Positions 24,465 to 33,828 of a stretch of DNA of 64,000 nucleotides are shown piece by piece (position 1 is the stretch's first letter; every line of letters starts with the position of its first letter). Location of the stretch: the NCBI RefSeq assembly GCF_014595885.1, contig NZ_JABUKC010000002.1, positions 186,001 through 250,000 on the forward strand. The letters run 5' to 3'. The position numbers and the translations under genes were made by a program. Source of the DNA: Microcella alkalica. Its GTDB lineage: Bacteria; Actinomycetota; Actinomycetes; Actinomycetales; Microbacteriaceae. Below the pieces are notes generated by a model. The model made no database searches and had not been told where the DNA came from. It was given only the letters and a program-made list of their open reading frames with translations.

Positions 24465-27400
24465 TGGAAACCGCACCGCTGAAGTCGTACGCCACCTGGG
24501 CGCGCACCGAGCTGATCAAGGAGGTCGGCGCGCGGATCGCCGCCGTGCTCGCCCCGGGGTCCACCGAACGTGTCGAGGAGTCAGCCGCCATCAGGGCGTT
24601 GGAGACGGCCGTCAAGGCCACCGGCGGTGAGGCTGCCGGTCGCGCAAAGATCGCGGACAGAGTCGCCTACACCTGGTTCAACCGCATCGTCGCGCTGCGG
24701 TTCATGGACGCCAACGGCTACACCGGCATCGGCGTCGTCTCGCCCCACCGCGGACAAACTTCCGGGCAGCCGGAAGTACTCGCCGATGCCAAGCGCGGTG
24801 TCATCGACACCGATGTCGTCGGAAAGCGCACCGCCGAGACGATCACCGCGCTCCTGGACGGCACGCGCCGCAGCGCCGATCCGCAGGGTGAGGCATACAG
24901 CCTGCTGCTGGCCGACTACTGCCGTTACTGGCACCGGTCAATGCCATTCATGTTCGAGCGCGAGGGCGACTATACCGAGCTGCTCATCCCGGCGAACCTG
25001 CTCGCCGATGACTCGGTGCTCGCGCGCTTGGTGACGGTGATGACCGAGGAGGTGTGCCAGGACGTTGAGGTGATCGGCTGGCTCTACCAGTTCTACATCT
25101 CGGAGCGGAAGGACGAGGTCTTCGCCGGGTTCAAGAAGAACAAGAAGGCCGGCGCCGATGAGATCCCCGCGGCTACGCAGCTGTTCACCCCGCACTGGAT
25201 CGTCCGCTACCTCGTCGAGAACTCCCTCGGACGACTGTGGATGCTCAACCATCCAGACTCGCGCCTGGTCGACCAGATGGACTACTACATCGCTCCGACC
25301 GACGAGGAGACCGACTTTCTCAAGATCAGCAAGGCCGAGGAGCTGACCGTCATCGACCCGGCGTGCGGGTCGGGGCACATGCTGACCTACGCCTTCGACC
25401 TGCTCTACGCGATCTACGAGGAGCAGGGTGAGGCCCCGTCCGACATTCCGGGCAAGATCCTCGCCCACAACCTGTTCGGCACGGAGATCGATCCGCGCGC
25501 CGGGGCACTGGCGGCGTTCGCCCTGACAATGAAGGCCCGAGCCCGGCAGCGCACGTTCTTCAACAAGCAGGTCGAGCCGAACATCTGCGTCATCGATCCG
25601 ATCGCCTTCACCACCGATGAGTTGGACTACCTCGTCACCAAGGACGGCGACCGTCACGCAGAGGAAGCATTCTGGAACCAGTTCGCCGAGGCCGACACGC
25701 TCGGCGCTCTGGTCAGTGCAGATATCTACTTCACGGAGCGACTCGCACGGCACCTGGAGGCAATCAATGACGGTGGCGATCTGCTTCATGCCGACACCTT
25801 TGAGCGGGCCGATCGCGTGGTCACCCAAGCCAGGTTCTTGACCTCACGGTATTCGGTCGCAGTCGCGAACCCGCCATACATGGGTGGGAAGAACATGGGA
25901 CCCGTGCTGGCCAGATTCGCGAAAGAGCGGTTCCTTGACTCCAAGGCGGACTTGTTCGCTATGTTCATCGATCGCTGCGCCTCTCTGGTGAAATCGCGGG
26001 GTCTCGTCGCGATGATCACGATGCAGTCATGGATGTTTCTCTCATCTTTCGACGCGCTCCGAGCGAAGCTTCTTCGCGGCTCCACGTTGGAGGTGCTTGC
26101 TCATCTCGGGAGCGGTGCGTTCGACTCGATCGGGGGCGATGTTGTTTCGACTACGGCATTTGTGTTCTCGTCCGGGTCCTCGTCAGAGCGGGCCGGCGTG
26201 TACTTCAATCTCACCGCGAATCGGTCCGAAGCTGCAAAGGCGACCGAGATGCTTAGGTTGGTCAAGGATCCGAGCGATCGATTCGTCCTGCGCACCCACC
26301 AATTGCTCCAGGTCGCCGGTGCCCCGATTGCGTACTGGCTTACTGATGCCGAGCTTCGGGCCCTCGTGAATAGTCGGAAGGTGTCTGATGAGGCGACACC
26401 ACGCAAGGGTCTGGTCACTCTCAACGACGCCCGGTTCACACGACGGTGGTACGAGGTTGCGTCCGGCCAGACCTGTTTCCCGGCGGACTACTCGGCTCTT
26501 GGGTTGAGCCGAACCTGGTACCCCATGAACAAGGGTGGCGGATACCGTCGGTGGTACGGGCTCAACGAAACGTTGATCAATTGGAAGGACCACGGAAAAG
26601 AGCTCAAGGAATTCATTGTCGAGCGCTACGGGGGTGGGTCCTACACAAAGGAGATTCGAAGCGAGGAGTACTACTTCCTTGAGTCGGCAACTTGGGGAGC
26701 TGTTTCCAGTGGGCCGCCGAGCTTCCGCTACACACCGCCGGGCTTCATCTTCAGCTCCGGAGGCTCATCGCTTTTCTCCGACGCTTCGCTGCTTGGCGTG
26801 CTCGGCAGCTTGAATTCGTCGCCTGTTTCGCGATTACTTCAGGCGATGACGCCGACAATGAACTTCGTTCCAGGCGACGTCGCGCGAATGCCGGTCGTGA
26901 CTGCACCGGAGCTTGACGATCTGGTTCAGGCGGCAGTCGCAGTCGCTAGAGAAGACTGGAACGATCGCGAGACGTCTTGGGACTTCGTCACCAACCAGCT
27001 GGTGGCCTGCGCACCCGGTGGCCGTATTTCGGATCGCGTTGTCGAAGTGCGACGTAACGATCGTGAACGCGCTGCGGGCCTCGGGGCCCTCCAAGCTGAG
27101 ATTGACACTCTCGTGTCGCTACGGCTTGGCTTGGTCGAAAGCGCGGCGGACGTTCCCCCCGTCGACATGCGAGCCGTAACGATTGACGCCAACGAACTCT
27201 ACGAGTTCCCGGACCGAAACGAGGCGGAGCGGATCGCACTGAAGTCTCGGCGATTGGTTGCCGACTTTGTTTCATACGCTGTCGGGTGCGTGTTCGGCCG
27301 CTACAGCCTCGATGAGCCGGGGTTGATCATTGCCGACCAAGGCTCGACGCTGCAGGACTACCTCGCGAAGGTGCCGAATCCAACCTTCATGCCTGACGCC

Positions 27401-27946
27401 GACAATGTCATCCCGATCGTGGATGGGGACTGGTTTGAGGACGATATTGTCGAGCGGTTCCGCCAGTTTCTTCGAGTGGTGTTTGGAGAGCAGCACTTCG
27501 AGGAGAACCTGCGATTTGTCACGGAGGCGCTCGGTGTGAAGAGCCTTCGTGACTACTTCGTGAAGTCGTTCTATAGAGACCACGTTCAGCGGTACAAGAA
27601 GCGCCCGATCTACTGGTTGTTTTCCAGCCCCAAGGGTTCGTTCAACGCGCTCATCTACATGCACCGCTACACGCCCTCGACGGTGTCGACGGTGCTGAAT
27701 GAGTACCTGCGCGAGTTCCAGGCGAAGCTCCAGGCGAGTCTGAGCCAGGCGGAGCGCTCGAACAACGCGCACGAAGCAGACCGGCTCCGCAAGGTGCTGG
27801 TCGAGCTGAACGAGTATGAGCACGACGTCCTTTACCCGCTCGCCACTCAGCAGATCGCGATCGACCTCGACGACGGCGTGAAGGCCAACTACCCGAAGTT
27901 CGGTGCCGCCCTGAAGAAGATCCCCGGGCTGGAGGTATCCGAGTGA
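24464..27946 (+). CDS. pglX: BREX adenine-specific DNA methyltransferase PglX
   Basis: 1160 residues. N6-adenine methyltransferase motifs: SAM-binding DPACGSGHML from residue 298 and catalytic NPPYMGG from residue 469. An N-terminal helical region precedes the catalytic core and a long C-terminal part carries the specificity and partner-binding regions. PglX methylates one strand of a short non-palindromic site, marking host DNA as self. The central and C-terminal coding sequence (about 25800-27600) is poorer in GC than the catalytic part, as expected of an exchangeable specificity region. ATG start overlaps the brxC stop by one base. Confidence 0.95.
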   Translation: METAPLKSYATWARTELIKEVGARIAAVLAPGSTERVEESAAIRALETAVKATGGEAAGRAKIADRVAYTWFNRIVALRFMDANGYTGIGVVSPHRGQTSGQPEVLADAKRGVIDTDVVGKRTAETITALLDGTRRSADPQGEAYSLLLADYCRYWHRSMPFMFEREGDYTELLIPANLLADDSVLARLVTVMTEEVCQDVEVIGWLYQFYISERKDEVFAGFKKNKKAGADEIPAATQLFTPHWIVRYLVENSLGRLWMLNHPDSRLVDQMDYYIAPTDEETDFLKISKAEELTVIDPACGSGHMLTYAFDLLYAIYEEQGEAPSDIPGKILAHNLFGTEIDPRAGALAAFALTMKARARQRTFFNKQVEPNICVIDPIAFTTDELDYLVTKDGDRHAEEAFWNQFAEADTLGALVSADIYFTERLARHLEAINDGGDLLHADTFERADRVVTQARFLTSRYSVAVANPPYMGGKNMGPVLARFAKERFLDSKADLFAMFIDRCASLVKSRGLVAMITMQSWMFLSSFDALRAKLLRGSTLEVLAHLGSGAFDSIGGDVVSTTAFVFSSGSSSERAGVYFNLTANRSEAAKATEMLRLVKDPSDRFVLRTHQLLQVAGAPIAYWLTDAELRALVNSRKVSDEATPRKGLVTLNDARFTRRWYEVASGQTCFPADYSALGLSRTWYPMNKGGGYRRWYGLNETLINWKDHGKELKEFIVERYGGGSYTKEIRSEEYYFLESATWGAVSSGPPSFRYTPPGFIFSSGGSSLFSDASLLGVLGSLNSSPVSRLLQAMTPTMNFVPGDVARMPVVTAPELDDLVQAAVAVAREDWNDRETSWDFVTNQLVACAPGGRISDRVVEVRRNDRERAAGLGALQAEIDTLVSLRLGLVESAADVPPVDMRAVTIDANELYEFPDRNEAERIALKSRRLVADFVSYAVGCVFGRYSLDEPGLIIADQGSTLQDYLAKVPNPTFMPDADNVIPIVDGDWFEDDIVERFRQFLRVVFGEQHFEENLRFVTEALGVKSLRDYFVKSFYRDHVQRYKKRPIYWLFSSPKGSFNALIYMHRYTPSTVSTVLNEYLREFQAKLQASLSQAERSNNAHEADRLRKVLVELNEYEHDVLYPLATQQIAIDLDDGVKANYPKFGAALKKIPGLEVSE

Positions 27947-29199
27947 TCAAATTTGAAGATCGCGGAGCCCAGGTCGTTCTTACTTACGAATCGGATTGGG
28001 GGCCGGTCACGTGGGTCGATGACAAGTTGCGCGCCGAGGGCGAGGCGACGCTGTCTAGGACGTTTACCGTGCGTCCGGTGGATCTGCTCCCCGCGGAAGA
28101 CGACGAGGGGGACGCCCGGGCCTTCGTGATCGGTTCGATCGACGACGAGTACCGAAGCATTCGTAGCGACGTGCTCGGGTTGAAGCACGACCTACGCATC
28201 TCAAAGTCGATCCCGCTCACGCGGGCCTTATTTGTTGCAGAACGAGACATCTCGATCTTCCGCCGCATCGATGAACTTGTCCACAATCCGATCGTTATTG
28301 GTGGCCCGGACACGTCCGCGGTTCCCGAGGCCGAGTTCCGCAGGCTCCTGCACACATTCCCGACCACTACCGAGATGAAGCTTTACGCCTGGACGAGGAT
28401 CACGCGGGTGCTTCGCGAGTACATGGAGACCATGACAGACGCGGAGCAGCGTCTCACCGCCTACATGGCACGACGAGCGAGGTCGGAGTCGAAGCCCCAG
28501 GATCAGCCCGGTGCGCGGATCCCCGTCGTGAACGAGCTTGAACTCGCGAAGTTCGAGTTCGTCAGGGACCGGCTGACCGAGATGTTGCGCGAGGCTGAGG
28601 TGTACTCCGAGGCCGAATGGCAGGCAACGGTCGCCGATCTCTTCCTCCTCATTTTCCCGCAGTACGTGGCGGTCCTTCGCAACGTACGTGTCAAGGAGCG
28701 GTACTCCAACCCAGGCGGGTCGACTAATCGGTTCATTGATCTTCTTCTGGTGGGGGCCAATGGAACCGTCGACGTGATCGAAATCAAGAAGCCGTTCGAA
28801 CGCGGTCTCGTCTCGAAAGGCCGATACCGAGACAACCACGTGCCCGTCCGCGAACTCACGGGGTCGATCATCCAGGCGGAAAAGTACCTGTTCTACCTCA
28901 GTAAGGCGGGCCGTGATGGCGAGATCGCCATTACGGCGGCCCACTCTAAGGACCTCCCGAGCGGGATCGAGATCAGCATCTCGAACACGAAGGCGTTCAT
29001 CTTGGCTGGGCGCGACAGCAACTTGTCCAGCAGGGAGCGATTCGATCTGGAGTTCGCTCGTCGCGCGTACTCGAATGTGACGGACATCATCTCGTACGAC
29101 GACCTTCTCCGAAGGGTGGAGAACATCATTGCGTCTCTGACGAAGCGAACGGAGAGTGCAGCTAGCCGCGTCGCCCTCGAAGATCCGGTGATCGCATGA
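27943..29199 (+). CDS. sduA: Shedu-like nuclease (DUF4263 / SduA)
   Basis: 418 residues. The N-terminal half (1-190) has beta-rich segments and no family I can name. The C-terminal half carries a PD-(D/E)xK nuclease core: FIDLLLVG with Asp266, then VIEIKKP with Glu280 and Lys282, and upstream EVYSEAEWQATVADLFLLIF, typical of the Shedu (SduA, DUF4263) domain. Shedu is a single-gene anti-phage nuclease. Here the gene lies between pglX and pglZ, the slot that in Salmonella BREX holds the PARIS genes. GTG start overlaps the pglX stop (GTGA) and the stop overlaps pglZ (ATGA), so it is part of the same operon. Confidence 0.85.
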   Translation: MIKFEDRGAQVVLTYESDWGPVTWVDDKLRAEGEATLSRTFTVRPVDLLPAEDDEGDARAFVIGSIDDEYRSIRSDVLGLKHDLRISKSIPLTRALFVAERDISIFRRIDELVHNPIVIGGPDTSAVPEAEFRRLLHTFPTTTEMKLYAWTRITRVLREYMETMTDAEQRLTAYMARRARSESKPQDQPGARIPVVNELELAKFEFVRDRLTEMLREAEVYSEAEWQATVADLFLLIFPQYVAVLRNVRVKERYSNPGGSTNRFIDLLLVGANGTVDVIEIKKPFERGLVSKGRYRDNHVPVRELTGSIIQAEKYLFYLSKAGRDGEIAITAAHSKDLPSGIEISISNTKAFILAGRDSNLSSRERFDLEFARRAYSNVTDIISYDDLLRRVENIIASLTKRTESAASRVALEDPVIA

Positions 29200-31691
29200 G
29201 TGAGATTGCTGGCGTCAGGGAACACATCGTGCGCCGCTTTGCCGCACAGCGCGTGGTGTTTTGGCACGACCCCGAAGGCGAGTACGCCGAAGACCTCGAA
29301 CAGCTCGACCTTCCCGGAGTCTTACTCGTCCGACTGCGGAACGATGAGTACGGCGTCAAGAACCGGCTGCTGCACGAGGAGCCAACGGGCAAGTTCCTCG
29401 TATACCGAGAGGGTGCCTCGCCGACCGGTGTCGCCAACTGGCTGCTTGACTTCGAACTCGCTTACGGGGTCTTCACCGCTGACCGCACCTCCCTCATTCA
29501 GAATGATCTCGGCCTCACGGCTGTCGGGATCGATGAGGTACTCCGTTCCCACGAGAAGTTTTTCCGTGCCGCCAAACGGAGGCAGGCACTCAAGGCGCTT
29601 CTGGAGCCCGACGACAGCCCGGACCGGCTTCGCGCGAAGATGACCGCTGTGCTTCTCGGTCAGCAGGAGCACAGCCTGCTTGAACTGACCCGCACGCTCC
29701 TCATTGAGAACGCGGCGGGTGGTACTGCCAAGTTCAAAGCGGTGGCGGACCAACAGCTCGACGAGTTCTACTGGGGCGGCATCGCGAGGATCTACGGGTA
29801 CACGTCGTCGGCCCCGAGCATCGGTGACTTCGTGCTCTGGATGTTCCAGCAGGCGATCGGCGGCTTCCGCAGCGATCGCCCGGGCGGTCTGCGCAACATC
29901 CAGCTCGATTTCAACAGTCTGCGCTTCGACCTGCGTAGCCAGGGCGCACTCGCAACACTCGCCAAGCGGGTTGCATCGAGCATCAGCTACGCGAGCACGA
30001 TCGAGAACGCCAACTTCCGCGACCTCGTCGGCAACGACATCTTCGAGGAGGTTGACCAGAAGATCATCAGCGACCTCGCGCGCGAAGTGGCCGCCCGCAC
30101 CGTGACCGCCCGCGAGGTGTCCGACGTGGTCCGCAAGCGCAAGAGCAGCATCTGGGCCGAGGGATACCGGAAGCTCTACGCCGCGATCGAGAGTGGCTCT
30201 GAACTGCTGAACGAACTCTCGACGCTCGCGATGACCATCAGCTCGTTCGATGACGGGCTCGACCGGTATCGACGCCAGTGGTATCGGATCGACCAGCTCT
30301 ACAGGCGGTTCGTCTACGCCGCGCGAACTTCGGAGAATCCGAAGCCGCTGGAGGACCTGCGAGGCGAGGTGGAGAAGTTCTATGCGAACAAGTTCCTGTT
30401 CGAGCTGGGCAACGCTTGGCAGCCTCACGTCGACGCGGCTGACAAGTGGCGGTCAGTCGTGCTGCGTCCGCAGACCGCGTTCTACTCCGAGCACGTCGCG
30501 CCGATTACGAAGGGCGGCAGGAACAAGGCAGTCGTGATCATCTCCGATGCCCTCCGCTACGAAGTCGCCGACGAACTCGGCACCCGCATCCGCCAGGAAG
30601 ACCGCTTCGACGCCGATCTCGACGCTGTGCTAGGCGTACTCCCCAGCTACACGCAACTCGGCATGGCCGCTCTCTTGCCGCACAGCAAGATCGGCCACTC
30701 CAAGGACGGCGATCCGGTGCTTGTCGACGGGCAGCGCACCGACGGCTCGGCGAACCGCACGAAGGTGCTGAGCGCTGTCGGCGGCAAGGCAATCCAGGTC
30801 GAGGATGTGCTCTCACTGTCACGGGACGAGTTGCGCGACCTCTACACCCAGCACCAGGTGCTGTACCTCTACCACAACCGCATCGACGCGACAGGTGACA
30901 AAGCGGGCACGGAGCGGCAGGTCTTCGAGGCCGCGGAGGACACGCTGCGAGAACTCGTCGACCTGGTGAAGCGACTGACCAACGCCAACGCGACGAATAT
31001 CCTCATCACCGCCGACCACGGCTTCCTCTTCCAAGACACTGCGCTGGCTGACGCCTTCTACCTCTCCACGCTGCCGCAAGGCGACGAGATCGTCACGACG
31101 AACCGGCGTTACGTGCTGGGGCGTGGCATGAGGCAGGACGCCGCGTTCCACACGTTCGAGCCTGCGCAGGTCGGGCTGGACAGCGACCTCGAGGTACAGA
31201 TCCCGAAGTCCATCCACCGGCTGCGTCTCCCTGGTGCAGGGTCTCGGTTCGTCCACGGTGGGGCATCCCTCCAGGAGGTCGTCGTGCCGGTGCTGACAAT
31301 CAACAAGAAGCGCCGCAGCGACACCCGACTCGTCCACATCGAGGTGCTGCCCGAGTCGGACAAGATCACCACAGGTCAGCTCGTCGTGAAGTTGTTCCAG
31401 TCGGAGCCGGTCAGCGAGAAGGTGCAGCCGCGCACCGTCCGAGCTGGCTTGTACGTCGGCGAGACACTGATCTCGAACCAGCCGGAGCTGACCTTCGACC
31501 AGGAGTCGAGCGACAAGCGCGACCGCTACCAGAACGCCAACATGCTGCTCAGCCAGGATGCCAACGACTTCAATAACCGCTCCGTGGAGTTCCGCCTCGA
31601 AGAGCGCATCCCCAACACCAACCAGTGGCGCACTTATCAAAAGGCGCTCTACACGCTCCGGCGGTCATTCGCCTCGGACTTCGACTTCTAG
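29196..31691 (+). CDS. pglZ: BREX alkaline-phosphatase-like protein PglZ
   Basis: 831 residues, the length of type A PglZ. The alkaline-phosphatase superfamily core is readable: VVIISDALRYEVADEL with metal-binding Asp451, and NILITADHGFLF with Asp607-His608. The N-terminus (FAAQRVVFWHDPEGEYAEDL) is the conserved PglZ opening. PglZ is required for both arms of BREX; it is a predicted metallohydrolase whose relatives show nuclease or phosphodiesterase activity. ATG overlaps the Shedu stop. The gene ends 10 bases before brxL. Confidence 0.94.
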   Translation: MSEIAGVREHIVRRFAAQRVVFWHDPEGEYAEDLEQLDLPGVLLVRLRNDEYGVKNRLLHEEPTGKFLVYREGASPTGVANWLLDFELAYGVFTADRTSLIQNDLGLTAVGIDEVLRSHEKFFRAAKRRQALKALLEPDDSPDRLRAKMTAVLLGQQEHSLLELTRTLLIENAAGGTAKFKAVADQQLDEFYWGGIARIYGYTSSAPSIGDFVLWMFQQAIGGFRSDRPGGLRNIQLDFNSLRFDLRSQGALATLAKRVASSISYASTIENANFRDLVGNDIFEEVDQKIISDLAREVAARTVTAREVSDVVRKRKSSIWAEGYRKLYAAIESGSELLNELSTLAMTISSFDDGLDRYRRQWYRIDQLYRRFVYAARTSENPKPLEDLRGEVEKFYANKFLFELGNAWQPHVDAADKWRSVVLRPQTAFYSEHVAPITKGGRNKAVVIISDALRYEVADELGTRIRQEDRFDADLDAVLGVLPSYTQLGMAALLPHSKIGHSKDGDPVLVDGQRTDGSANRTKVLSAVGGKAIQVEDVLSLSRDELRDLYTQHQVLYLYHNRIDATGDKAGTERQVFEAAEDTLRELVDLVKRLTNANATNILITADHGFLFQDTALADAFYLSTLPQGDEIVTTNRRYVLGRGMRQDAAFHTFEPAQVGLDSDLEVQIPKSIHRLRLPGAGSRFVHGGASLQEVVVPVLTINKKRRSDTRLVHIEVLPESDKITTGQLVVKLFQSEPVSEKVQPRTVRAGLYVGETLISNQPELTFDQESSDKRDRYQNANMLLSQDANDFNNRSVEFRLEERIPNTNQWRTYQKALYTLRRSFASDFDF

Positions 31692-31701
31692 GGAGGGATC
31701 G

Positions 31702-33828
31702 ATGAGTCTCGACAGCACCACCAACGCAGAGGAAGGGGCCGCGGCTGACGCGCCTTCTGCGCAGTCTGACCTCGACCGCAAGATCAACCGACTCTTCCCC
31801 GGCGTTGTGGTCCGTAAGGACCTCGTGAAGGCGGTCAAAGGCAACGCGATCGTGCCCTCGTATGTGCTGGAGTACCTGCTTGGCCAATACGCCGCATCTG
31901 ACGACGAGGCGACGATCCAGGCTGGAATCGACGCAGTGCGCAAGATCCTCGCGGATCACTACGTCCACCGGAATCAATCCGAGCTGGTGAAGTCGACGAT
32001 CCGGGAGCGCGGGCGTCACCGCATCATTGACAAGGTCGCGGTCACGCTCAACGAGAAGGACGACGCCTATCAGGCGGAGTTCGCCAACCTCGGCATCAAG
32101 GGCGTGCTCGTCGAACCTGCCACCATCAAGGCGCACCCGAAACTCCTCACGGGCGGCGTGTGGTGCATCTGCGACATCGAGTACGTCCACAGCGAGGACC
32201 AGCGCGTCGTCCCGTGGATTCTGGGCTCCATCAAGCCCATCCAGCTTTCGAACTTCGACTTCGAGGGCTACCTCGCTGCACGGCGCGAGTTCACCACGGA
32301 CGAGTGGATCGACCTGCTCATCCAGTCGATCGGCTTCAACCCCGACCTATTCGGCCGGCGTGCGAAGCTGATCCAACTCGCGCGCCTGATCCCGTTCGTC
32401 GAGCGCAACTACAACCTTGTCGAGCTGGGGCCGAAGGGCACCGGAAAGTCGCACATCTTCTCGGAGTTCTCGCCACACGGCATGCTCATCTCCGGCGGGG
32501 AGGTCACTGTTCCGAAACTGTTCGTCAATAACTCGAACGGCCGCATCGGCCTGGTCGGCTACTGGGATGTCGTCGCCTTCGACGAGTTCGCGGGTAAAAA
32601 GAAGCGCGCGGACAAGGCGCTGGTCGACATCATGAAGAACTACATGGCGAACAAGTCCTTCTCCCGCGGGGTCGAAACCCTTGGCGCCGAGGCGTCGATG
32701 GTCTTCGTCGGCAACACCTCGCACACCGTGCCCTACATGCTCAAGCACTCTGACCTGTTTGATGAGCTGCCCGAGAGCTACCACGACTCCGCGTACCTTG
32801 ACCGGCTGCACCACTACATCCCGGGCTGGGAGGTTGACACTATCCGCGGCGAGATGTTCTCCGAAGGCTACGGATTCGTCGTCGACTACATTGCCGAGGT
32901 GCTTAAGTCGATGCGCACCGCCGACTATTCCGACCGTTACCAGCAGCAATTTACGCTGTCGCCTGACATCTCAACGCGCGACCGCGACGGTATCCACAAG
33001 ACGTTCTCTGGGCTGATGAAGCTGCTCTATCCCCACGGCGAGGCGACGCGAGAAGAGATCGAGGAGAGCCTCCGCTTCGCAATTGAGGGCCGGAAGCGAG
33101 TCAAGGATCAGATCCTGCGCATCGACGCCACGATGGCCGACGTCAAGTTTGGGTTCACCGACAAGGCCGGAACCTGGTCGCCGGTGACGACACTCGAGGA
33201 GCAGGAATACCCGACGTACTACGACCAGCGGGCGGCCGTTACCCCCGAGGAGCCGGTAGGGAACGCTCGCGCGAACGCCGAGGTCGCTGCGCCAGTGGCT
33301 TTCGCGCCAGAATTGCAGGTTGTAGTTGAGCCTGCGCTGTTCGAAGGCCACCGCGAGTACCAGGAGAACCAGCGCGGCATCTCCTACGAGAAGATTCTGC
33401 TGCCGTACTTGCGGGGGGCTACGGAGATCACGATCATTGACCCGTACATCCGGCTGCCCCACCAGGGGCGGAACCTCGTCGACCTGCTCGCTCTTCTGGC
33501 GTCAGCGAAGGACGTGGCCGACGAGATCGGCGTCACGCTCGTGACCAAGGCCGAGACAGGTCAGTACGAGCAGGCTCACCTGCTGATGCTCAAGGACATC
33601 CAGGACAGCGCGTCCACCGCAGGGATCAACTTCACAGTGACCTGGGACGAGACGATCCACGACCGCTCGATTCGCGCCGACAACGGCTGGAGGATCCTCC
33701 TCGGCCGCGGCCTCGACATCTTCCAGAAGGGCTCAGGCAGCCAGTACGACATAGCCGCCCGCCGCCAAGAGTTCCGTCAGGTCGTCGCGTTCGGCGTGAC
33801 CTACATCAACGAAGGTGTGGGGGTTTGA
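31702..33828 (+). CDS. brxL: BREX AAA+ protein BrxL with MITD1-type C-terminal domain
   Basis: 708 residues. The AAA+ core has Walker A GPKGTGKSHIF from residue 243 and Walker B VVAFDEFAGKK near 292, as in BrxL, the ring-forming DNA-binding ATPase needed for phage exclusion. After a flexible link (about 505-555) comes a domain with YEKILLPYLRGATEITIIDP, YIRLPHQGRNL, then IHDRSIRADNGW near 650 and GRGLDIFQK near 667. These match, in order, the phospholipase-D-like C-terminal domain of eukaryotic MITD1. I see no separate Lon protease domain. ATG 31702 is supported by GGGAGGG eight bases upstream; the open frame before it overlaps pglZ. Confidence 0.88.
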   Translation: MSLDSTTNAEEGAAADAPSAQSDLDRKINRLFPGVVVRKDLVKAVKGNAIVPSYVLEYLLGQYAASDDEATIQAGIDAVRKILADHYVHRNQSELVKSTIRERGRHRIIDKVAVTLNEKDDAYQAEFANLGIKGVLVEPATIKAHPKLLTGGVWCICDIEYVHSEDQRVVPWILGSIKPIQLSNFDFEGYLAARREFTTDEWIDLLIQSIGFNPDLFGRRAKLIQLARLIPFVERNYNLVELGPKGTGKSHIFSEFSPHGMLISGGEVTVPKLFVNNSNGRIGLVGYWDVVAFDEFAGKKKRADKALVDIMKNYMANKSFSRGVETLGAEASMVFVGNTSHTVPYMLKHSDLFDELPESYHDSAYLDRLHHYIPGWEVDTIRGEMFSEGYGFVVDYIAEVLKSMRTADYSDRYQQQFTLSPDISTRDRDGIHKTFSGLMKLLYPHGEATREEIEESLRFAIEGRKRVKDQILRIDATMADVKFGFTDKAGTWSPVTTLEEQEYPTYYDQRAAVTPEEPVGNARANAEVAAPVAFAPELQVVVEPALFEGHREYQENQRGISYEKILLPYLRGATEITIIDPYIRLPHQGRNLVDLLALLASAKDVADEIGVTLVTKAETGQYEQAHLLMLKDIQDSASTAGINFTVTWDETIHDRSIRADNGWRILLGRGLDIFQKGSGSQYDIAARRQEFRQVVAFGVTYINEGVGV

